Of a stretch of 28,371 nucleotides of DNA, positions 22,886 through 28,371 are shown piece by piece. The DNA comes from Clostridium sp. UBA4548 (GTDB taxonomy: Bacteria; Bacillota; Clostridia; Clostridiales; Clostridiaceae), in the NCBI RefSeq assembly GCF_002387895.1, contig NZ_DGLI01000037.1, positions 165,641 to 194,011 on the forward strand. Direction: 5' to 3'. The notes under the pieces are model-generated. The model was given only the letters and a program-made list of their open reading frames with translations. It made no database searches and was not told the origin of the DNA. Position 1 is the first letter of the stretch. The number at the start of each line of letters is the position of its first letter. The translations under genes and the position numbers were made by a program.

Positions 22886-23198
22886 CTATATAATGCAATC
22901 TTCTTCCGAAAGGCTTTTTCTCAGTTTCCTAAGTATATTATTTCTTCTAGTAGCAGCTTTTACATAAGAAATACCCTTCCAATCAGAATAATGTTTTATA
23001 GGTAGTTTTCTTATATGTAAGGTTTATAAGTTCCAGTTCATCTCTGTTTAGAGTTTTAAGTGTAGCTTTTAATCCTTTATTAAGAACTGCCTTATATATT
23101 TTACCCTCTACAAAGTCCGTAGCATAGGATAAAACATGCTCTAGGTTATCAGCGAAAATCAGAGTTCTAGGACCTAGTGTATTGAGATACTGTGCACA
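22886..23198 (-). pseudogene. Decayed sigma-factor-like gene
   Basis: On the minus strand one frame from 23198 reads TLGPRTLIFADNLEHVLSY, then KAVLNKGLKATLKTLNRDELELINLTYKK. After a frameshift near 22995 another frame continues (IKHYSDWKGISYVKAATRRNNILRKLRK) to TAG at 22886. The second part has the form of a region-4-like helix-turn-helix ending in a basic ILRKLRK helix, as in phage-type or extracytoplasmic sigma factors. The start is missing. Assignment to the sigma family is tentative, but the frameshift is clear. Confidence 0.45.
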
Positions 23199-23853
23199 TT
23201 ACATTCAATAGTGAAGTGAAAAAATCACAGTTACATAGTTTTGTAATCATTACTTTTCACTTATTATAAATTATTTAAAATAAAATAGTATAAAGTGCTG
23301 AAATTAAGTAAATAAATATAGTAACATTTAATTTGCATTATAATTAATTGCTAAAGTTATGGTTAAGCAAGATGTGATGATGCTTTTTACAGGATTTTAG
23401 AGTTTGAAAGGAATTCATGAATTATGTTGAGACAAGACAAGGATATATTTATTTTTAGTTAAGAAACTAACTATGACACTTAATGTTTCAGTGGTTACTT
23501 TCATCATAGCTGTTTTGATACAAAGAATCATGGTAAATATGTAAATAATATACTTGTACATATATAGGATAAAAAATAAGAAATTGCCAATGAAACAATA
23601 CTATCAATAAATCCACAAATATGCATTATAATAGCATATTATGTGTATGTAATATATTACGATTTAAACTGCAAAATTGAAAATAGCTTATAAAATCCGG
23701 AATTATAAATTTTTTCGTTTTGCATATTATTTTGTTTAATTTAATCAAAATAATGACTTAATAACAAAATTCAGCAATACCAATATACCTTATGCTGTGT
23801 ATTTTCAGCATTAACATAAGGTGTATAATCTAAAAAATAATGGAGGCATTTTT
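23199..23853. other. Long gene-free region before toxin-like gene
   Basis: About 650 bp with no gene. It contains an imperfect hairpin AAGTGAAAA (23214-23222) with TTTTCACTT (23254-23262) enclosing TTACA/TGTAA, and the inverted repeat at 23788-23822 listed separately. A 13-codon frame near 23416 (MNYVETRQGYIYF) has AAAGGA in front but is unlikely to be a gene. Confidence 0.45.
23788..23822. promoter_or_regulatory. Inverted repeat at promoter of toxin-like gene
   Basis: CCTTATG (23788-23794) pairs with CATAAGG (23815-23821), and inside it TGCTG with CAGCA. A TATAAT box follows at 23824-23829, and the ribosome binding site of the gene at 23854 comes next. The repeat thus overlaps where RNA polymerase would sit, as an operator would. 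Confidence 0.55.
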
Positions 23854-25113
23854 ATGAATGATGAGTCTATTAACAACCCCGAATTTTTACCTAATTTTTT
23901 CAAAGATATTGAAGTTATATGCTCAGCCGATGTTGAGGTAGAAAACTATCGAGCAATCCACGCTAACTTAGATGTTTCATCCACACCCACAGAGTGTATA
24001 GTCCAGGCAGATAAAATTCCCACATTGTTATCACCAAAGGAGGTAAAGAGAGCTTACCAGCATAATGACTTCAAAACAACTAAAGATTTAGAAAAAAAAG
24101 CTAATGCTGACCTTGAAGCTGTATACTACAATATTTCACATAATGGTGCTAAAGCTTGGACAAAGGTTCGAGGAAAGGATAATAAGGAATTTTATGTGAG
24201 TTGGTCTAAGACTGGAAGTATATGGGCTCAAACAATAAGTTCAACTAGTTCTTCTAACGATGGAACTAAGCAATGTGTGGTTCAAATTGGATCTTATTCT
24301 CCATCAGCTTCAATTCTAGGAATTCACACATACAATTTGACTTTACCTGTTTTAGTTGGTGAAACTGTAGCTGCATTCATTGTAGCTAGAGCAATTTCAG
24401 GTATAGTTGCTGAAGGTATTGGTTTTGTTTTTGCTAGGTTTGCTTTATTGTTGGCTCAAGCTGCTGCTGAAATTGGGTTAGCATCTTTTTCCTTCACAGT
24501 GCCGCTTGCTGCAGTGTCTGCTGTGGCATCATGCCTAGTATTTGCCGTTGTGTTTATTGGTTTGGCATATTTATGGAACTGGTTAAATAGGAAGTACACC
24601 ATTAGGTTGCAGATTTTCAATTGGGATGACAAGAATTCTTGGAGTGCGGATGGTCAGTATCTCTCCAATGCTAAGTTTTGCGGTGAGAAAAAAGACTTGA
24701 ATTTTACATTACCTAAAATGATAAAACCTGATGATGTTGTTATGCCTCCAGGATTTAATCCGATTCATGTTCTTGATTCTGTGTGCTATTATGCAGCACT
24801 CATCTGGGAAAATGATCAAACCTTCGCTGAAGGTTGTTCAATGGCTATTCGAATGAAGAAAAATGAGCAAGAAGGCTTTATGTGGGCCTTCGACTGTCCT
24901 CGTTTCACTGACAACAAACAAGCAGCTGATTACGTAATAACAGATCCAAAAGCATATCGGGATCATTGTAATTGGAGTGCACACCCACTAGGGTTTGATA
25001 TTGCAACTCATTCAGGGAATCCAGTTTCCTTTGCTTTAGACGCATTAAGTGGTGCCTCTGATAATCTTTACAATATCAATATAAACATAGGAATTCCCAT
25101 TCAGCAAAGTTAG
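23854..25113 (+). CDS. Putative pore-forming-toxin-like protein
   Basis: ATG 23854 follows GGAGG (23842-23846). The 419-residue product has no signal peptide. A soluble N-terminal domain (1-160; includes AKAWTKVRGKDNKEFYVSW) is followed by an 80-residue hydrophobic, Ala/Val-rich segment (about 163-242) long enough for two or three membrane helices. A C-terminal beta-rich domain (245-405, with YTIRLQIFNWDDKNSW and CSMAIRMKKN) then follows. A soluble protein with a buried central hydrophobic hairpin and a beta-rich head is the general plan of alpha-pore-forming toxins. It is monocistronic, has richer codon use than its neighbours, and carries an operator-like repeat upstream. No family is recognised with certainty. 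Confidence 0.6.
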   Translation: MNDESINNPEFLPNFFKDIEVICSADVEVENYRAIHANLDVSSTPTECIVQADKIPTLLSPKEVKRAYQHNDFKTTKDLEKKANADLEAVYYNISHNGAKAWTKVRGKDNKEFYVSWSKTGSIWAQTISSTSSSNDGTKQCVVQIGSYSPSASILGIHTYNLTLPVLVGETVAAFIVARAISGIVAEGIGFVFARFALLLAQAAAEIGLASFSFTVPLAAVSAVASCLVFAVVFIGLAYLWNWLNRKYTIRLQIFNWDDKNSWSADGQYLSNAKFCGEKKDLNFTLPKMIKPDDVVMPPGFNPIHVLDSVCYYAALIWENDQTFAEGCSMAIRMKKNEQEGFMWAFDCPRFTDNKQAADYVITDPKAYRDHCNWSAHPLGFDIATHSGNPVSFALDALSGASDNLYNININIGIPIQQS

Positions 25114-25205
25114 CGTATATTATTAAAACAAGTAAAATCCAACACTGTTAAAATTTACTTATATTCTCTATAACTATATCTTATTTTAAATAAGCTACAA
25201 GAGAA

Positions 25206-25245
25206 GTAATCTCTATATTATAGGGGTTACTTTTTCTTATAGTTT
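25206..25245 (+). terminator. Rho-independent terminator
   Basis: AAGTAATCTC pairs with GGGGTTACTT with two G-T pairs and a 9-nt loop, then TTTCTTAT. It lies about 95 nt after the toxin-like gene. Confidence 0.75.
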
Positions 25246-25288
25246 TTTTATAATTAATTTAGAGGATTATTGTGGTGAGGTAGAAAAA

Positions 25289-25395
25289 ATGAAGATAGAA
25301 AGATTGCTTGGGATAGTTGTACATCTATTAAATCGGGACTTTGTAATGCTAATGCCTTAGCTGAAAAGTTTGAAGTTTCAACTCGGACTATATAA
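25289..25395 (+). pseudogene. Remnant of a YafY/WYL-type regulator
   Basis: ATG 25289 behind GTGAGG reads MKIERLLGIVVHLLNRD, the usual start of helix-turn-helix regulators of the YafY/WYL group. The frame then breaks; another frame carries the recognition helix (ALAEKFEVSTRTI) and ends at TAA 25395. The effector domain is gone. Directly after it a 44-codon frame (NIVTKARNSDIERVLALKNN..., stop at 25528) is the end of an unrelated, unrecognised gene, so a deletion joined two genes here. Confidence 0.7.
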
Positions 25396-25648
25396 TATTG
25401 TAACTAAAGCTAGAAACAGTGATATAGAAAGAGTTTTAGCTTTAAAGAATAATAAGTTTAATATGTATGAAGAAAAAAGTATTATAAAATATAGTGATTA
25501 TTATATTAAAAGAAAAGAGCAATTATAAGTCTTAGTATGAAGTAGTCTTATAAAAAAGCAACTAGGTGAAATATCAAACTCATAATTCAGTAGATATAGG
25601 TACAATATGGGTTTTAATGATATAATTGTATATATTGGGAGGGTATTC

Positions 25649-25741
25649 ATGAGTGAACAAAATAAGATAATTTTAATTAGAGAATTAATCCTCGGGCTGC
25701 CCTGCCACGGTACCGTGGGGTATGCAGTGAGAAATTTATAA
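25649..25741 (+). CDS. 30-residue frame with GC-rich palindrome
   Basis: ATG 25649 has GGGAGGG (25637-25643) in front and encodes MSEQNKIILIRELILG followed by LPCHGTVGYAVRNL, stop at 25741. Its second half is GC-rich, unlike anything nearby, and contains the perfect 14-bp palindrome CCACGGTACCGTGG (25705-25718). It ends 27 nt before the acetyltransferase gene and may be a leader, or a gene remnant into which a foreign GC-rich piece was inserted. Confidence 0.35.
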   Translation: MSEQNKIILIRELILGLPCHGTVGYAVRNL

Positions 25742-25768
25742 AATCAATTAGTAAAGTGAGGTAGGGGA

Positions 25769-26722
25769 ATGTTATTTGAGAAATTAAATGAAAAGTATAT
25801 AGAAGATGCAGCTAACCTTGCACAAGCACAATATGATAGGGAGAGAAAATATATAGAAGCTTTATATGAAAAAGATTATAAGGTTGTTCTTACTGATTTA
25901 TTGACTGAAATGTTTAAAGGAAATTATGGAGTAGTAGCACTAGAAAAAGGAAAGCTATTAGGATATCTAAGCTTCTGGGCAGGTATTAATGGTCATTTTG
26001 GAAATGTAAAAGGTTCCTTCTCACCGTTATTTGCTAATGGCTATGGAGGTGAAGATAGAGGTAGGCTCGCTTCACTTTTATTTCAACATGCTTCGGAAGA
26101 AATGATTAAGGAAGAAATTTTAAGTTATGGAATCTGTGCATATAGTCATGATGCTGAAGTTATGACATCTTTATCAATGAATGGCTTTGGTATAAGGTGC
26201 AGTGATGCTATAAGAAATGTAGATAAGCCTTTAAATATTCAAGTAAATAGGGGGTATTCTTATGAGGAAATACATTATAGTGAGGCAAGTTGTTTATTGC
26301 CACTGAAAAACAGTTTAGTAAGGCACATGATAAAGAGTCCTACCTATTTTCCTAATAAAGAGTTTTCAGAAGAGGAATTTATCTCTATGTGTAATAAACG
26401 TAAGTCAAGGTTCTTTGTTGCAAAGGATAAGTCTGATATTATCGGGTACTTCGAAATTACAAAGGATGGAGAAACCTTTATTTCTGAGGAACCAGATGTT
26501 TTAAATATTTGCGGTGCATATTTAAAAGAAGATTATAGAGGGAAAAATATATATCAAAGTTTACTTGCCTTTGTACTTGAAACCTTAAAGAAGGATGGCA
26601 TAAAAAGGTTAGGAGTAGATTGTGAAACTATTAATCCTACTGCTTTGAGATTTTGGAACAAGTATTTTGATCCTTATACTTATGGCTTTGTAAGAAGGCT
26701 GGATGAAAGAATTCTTGGATAA
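25769..26722 (+). CDS. Two-domain GNAT acetyltransferase
   Basis: ATG 25769 follows GAGGTAGGGG. The 317-residue protein has an N-terminal GNAT-like half (VVALEKGKLLGYLSFW, residues 55-70, lacking a clear acetyl-CoA loop) and a C-terminal GNAT domain (about 200-317). In the latter the acetyl-CoA loop is EDYRGKNIYQSLL and the final segment NPTALRFWNKYFDPYTYGFVRRL is typical. Only the second half is expected to be catalytic. The substrate is unknown. It ends before a strong terminator, so it is expressed alone or with the short frame at 25649. Confidence 0.85.
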   Translation: MLFEKLNEKYIEDAANLAQAQYDRERKYIEALYEKDYKVVLTDLLTEMFKGNYGVVALEKGKLLGYLSFWAGINGHFGNVKGSFSPLFANGYGGEDRGRLASLLFQHASEEMIKEEILSYGICAYSHDAEVMTSLSMNGFGIRCSDAIRNVDKPLNIQVNRGYSYEEIHYSEASCLLPLKNSLVRHMIKSPTYFPNKEFSEEEFISMCNKRKSRFFVAKDKSDIIGYFEITKDGETFISEEPDVLNICGAYLKEDYRGKNIYQSLLAFVLETLKKDGIKRLGVDCETINPTALRFWNKYFDPYTYGFVRRLDERILG

Positions 26723-26780
26723 AAACTATTGGTATAAAACAAAAAAATTACCCTAGGGTGATTAATATAGAAACATAAAG

Positions 26781-26828
26781 GGCTATTTTCAAAGAGGATA
26801 AAGTCTTCCTTTGAAAATAGCCTTTTTA
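26781..26828 (+). terminator. Strong rho-independent terminator
   Basis: A 14-bp stem GGCTATTTTCAAAG (26781-26794) with CTTTGAAAATAGCC (26809-26822), an inner AGGA/TCCT, then TTTTTACTTTT. Confidence 0.9.
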
Positions 26829-26923
26829 CTTTTGGGATAAATTATGAACAGAATATGTTATAGATTACAGGGACATTATTAGTTATAATATTGATGATTA
26901 AATACTTAAAGGAGATATTTATA

Positions 26924-27685
26924 ATGTTAACTGAGGAATTATTATACTGTGTAATGGATATCGGAGAGCAAATGCTAGTTAGTGGTGCTGAAATTAATAG
27001 GGTTGAGGATTCTATTAGACGTATTTGTAAGGCTTATAATGCAAAGCGGATTGATGTTTTTACAATAACCTCAAGTATTGTGGTCACCGTGCAGAGAGAG
27101 GACGGGAGTATTCTTACTCAAACCAGAAGAATTTATAAATATTCTACTAATTTACATAAGGTTGATAAGCTCAATAGTCTTTCCAGGTATATATGTAGTA
27201 ACAGGCCAGAGCCTAAGTATATTATTGATGATTTGAAGGAAATAAATAAAGAGAAAGTTTATAGCTCCACTATTGAATATTTTGCTTATGCCATAATTGC
27301 TGGTGGTTTTACTATCTTTTTCGGTGGAACTGTAATGGATGCCCTAGTATCTTCTTTAATAGCTATACTTTTAAAACTATTCATTATTATAGTGCAGAAG
27401 GTAGATAAAAATGTGATATTTTCTAATATAATTTGCTCTTTTATTATTGGAATACTTGCAATAGTATCTGTTAATGTTGGAGTTGGGGATAATTTAGATA
27501 AGATTATTATAGGAAATATAATGCTGATGATCCCAGGAATTGCTCTTACAAATTCCATTAGAGATATAATTAGTGGAGATACTATATCAGGGTTATTTCG
27601 ACTTTGTGAAGCAGTTGTTGTAGCATTATCTATTGCTGTAGGCTTTGGTATTGCTTCAATTTTTTTTGGAGGTAGTTTTAAATGA
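26924..27685 (+). CDS. Threonine/serine exporter, ThrE N-terminal-type subunit
   Basis: The start is ATG 26924 with AAAGGAGA (26908-26915); the in-frame ATG at 26891 lacks a site. The 253 residues start with a soluble region of about 115 residues containing DIGEQMLVSGAEINRVEDSI...R, the signature of the ThrE/DUF1212 family. Five membrane helices follow (from about 120 to 250), including the conserved IIGNIMLMIPGIALTNSIRDIISGD. In Corynebacterium ThrE, one long protein exports threonine and serine. Here, as in many Bacillota, the two halves are separate genes. Its last codons overlap the next gene by 4 bp (ATGA), so they are translationally coupled. Confidence 0.93.
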   Translation: MLTEELLYCVMDIGEQMLVSGAEINRVEDSIRRICKAYNAKRIDVFTITSSIVVTVQREDGSILTQTRRIYKYSTNLHKVDKLNSLSRYICSNRPEPKYIIDDLKEINKEKVYSSTIEYFAYAIIAGGFTIFFGGTVMDALVSSLIAILLKLFIIIVQKVDKNVIFSNIICSFIIGILAIVSVNVGVGDNLDKIIIGNIMLMIPGIALTNSIRDIISGDTISGLFRLCEAVVVALSIAVGFGIASIFFGGSFK

Positions 27686-28137
27686 TTTACATAACTCAAA
27701 TTGCCACAGCTTTTATAGGTTCCTTGGGATTTTCAATTCTTTTTAATATAAAAGGAAAAAGATTATGGCTTGCTGCTATAGGTGGTATGCTTTCTTGGAT
27801 AGTCTATCTTTTATTAGGTAATTGGATTGTAAGTGAAATGTCTAGGTATTTTATATCTACAATGATAGTTACAATATATTCAGAGGTTTTAGCAAGGATT
27901 GAGAAAACACCAACTACTACTTTTTTGACTTCTTCAGTAGTTCCCTTAATTCCTGGACGTGCACTTTATTTTACTATGAATTATGCTGTTAATGGCATGA
28001 TGGATGAGTTTCTTAGTAATGGGTCACATACTGTAGGCTATGCAGCGGCTATAGCAGCAGGGATTATGGCAGGCTCCTCCTTGTTTAGAATATCAAGAGC
28101 AGTGGAACAAAAGCTAAAAAACCTACCTTTGGATTAA
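27682..28137 (+). CDS. Threonine/serine exporter, ThrE C-terminal-type subunit
   Basis: ATG 27682 overlaps the previous stop codon (ATGA). The 151-residue protein has four to five membrane helices with TSSVVPLIPGRALYFTMNYAVNG, matching the DUF3815 (ThrE second half) pattern with the loop PLIPG. With the gene before it, it should form the complete exporter in the cell membrane. No other genes share the operon in view; a terminator precedes the pair at 26781. Confidence 0.92.
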   Translation: MIYITQIATAFIGSLGFSILFNIKGKRLWLAAIGGMLSWIVYLLLGNWIVSEMSRYFISTMIVTIYSEVLARIEKTPTTTFLTSSVVPLIPGRALYFTMNYAVNGMMDEFLSNGSHTVGYAAAIAAGIMAGSSLFRISRAVEQKLKNLPLD

Positions 28138-28152
28138 AAACCACTAATTTGA

Positions 28153-28320
28153 TTAATAAATTATGGACAGATTTTGCTTTAACAACATTTTGGAAGCTTT
28201 AAGTCTGACAGCTTCTTTAAGTGGCAGTTGCTCAGCATAGGTAAGTTGCTTTGGTGGCAATTCAAATCTGCTTCCAAAGTTGTTGAACAAATGAACTTGT
28301 TCATTATTTGAAAAGTTATT
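28153..28320 (-). pseudogene. Minus-strand coding remnant
   Basis: A minus-strand frame open from 28320 to TAA at 28155-28153 reads VHLFNNFGSRFELPPKQLTY, then AEQLPLKEAVRLKASKMLLK, and ends NLSIIY. It has the look of a protein C-terminus, but there is no start codon with a ribosome binding site. Upstream is a stop codon and AT-rich DNA. It overlaps a long inverted repeat (28181-28284), so it may be partly non-coding. The family is not recognised. Confidence 0.35.
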
Positions 28321-28371
28321 TTAAAGTAAACAGAGCTATTTTCAAGGAGCTTTGAGTCTGTAAAATAATTT

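Noticed and set aside
27286..27699. A 137-codon minus-strand frame opposite the exporter gene
   Set aside because: It mirrors the well-recognised ThrE-type gene on the + strand and has no ribosome binding site or family features.

Overview
The window is low-GC, densely coding DNA with strong AGGAGG-type ribosome binding sites, frequent TTG starts and rho-independent terminators, which points to a Clostridium-like Bacillota chromosome. No rRNA, tRNA or CRISPR array was seen.

Left flank (1-3786): small accessory genes, all on the + strand. They are two YcxB-like membrane proteins, a lipoprotein, a GNAT acetyltransferase broken by a stop codon, and a secreted protein that seems to start at ATA.

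Mobile element (about 4002-18996, 14,984 bp): a large serine recombinase element is inserted in a gene for an SsuA/NMT1-type ABC-transporter substrate-binding lipoprotein. The 11-bp sequence GGGAGCAGATA lies at both ends. Joining the flanks across it restores a 339-codon gene. Joining the element ends instead (circular form) extends the recombinase by 25 basic residues and places it just before a strong terminator now stranded at the other end. The attachment site therefore lies inside the 3' end of the recombinase gene.

Left half of the element (4200-11113): short + strand genes, several broken (YcxB, TPR, SUKH-like, DUF4085-like and unknown proteins). Most are followed by a long imperfect hairpin edged by TATAAC/GTTATA-type boxes. 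In layout and structure these hairpins resemble integron attC sites, so this half looks like an integron-type gene-cassette array without an integrase in view. That would be unusual for Bacillota and is the main candidate for something undescribed.

Right half of the element (11472-18997): a three-gene McrBC-like defence operon (coiled-coil protein, AAA+ motor, DUF2357/PD-(D/E)XK nuclease) ending at a terminator. It is followed by a small minus-strand gene that could be a directionality factor, three 16-bp repeats, and the recombinase.

Right flank (18997-28371): the 3' half of the transporter gene and its terminator, a small membrane protein, an orphan ImmA/IrrE-type metallopeptidase, a glutamine-amidotransferase-like protein, decayed regulator genes, a protein with the build of a pore-forming toxin, a two-domain GNAT acetyltransferase, and a split threonine/serine exporter pair (ThrE type).
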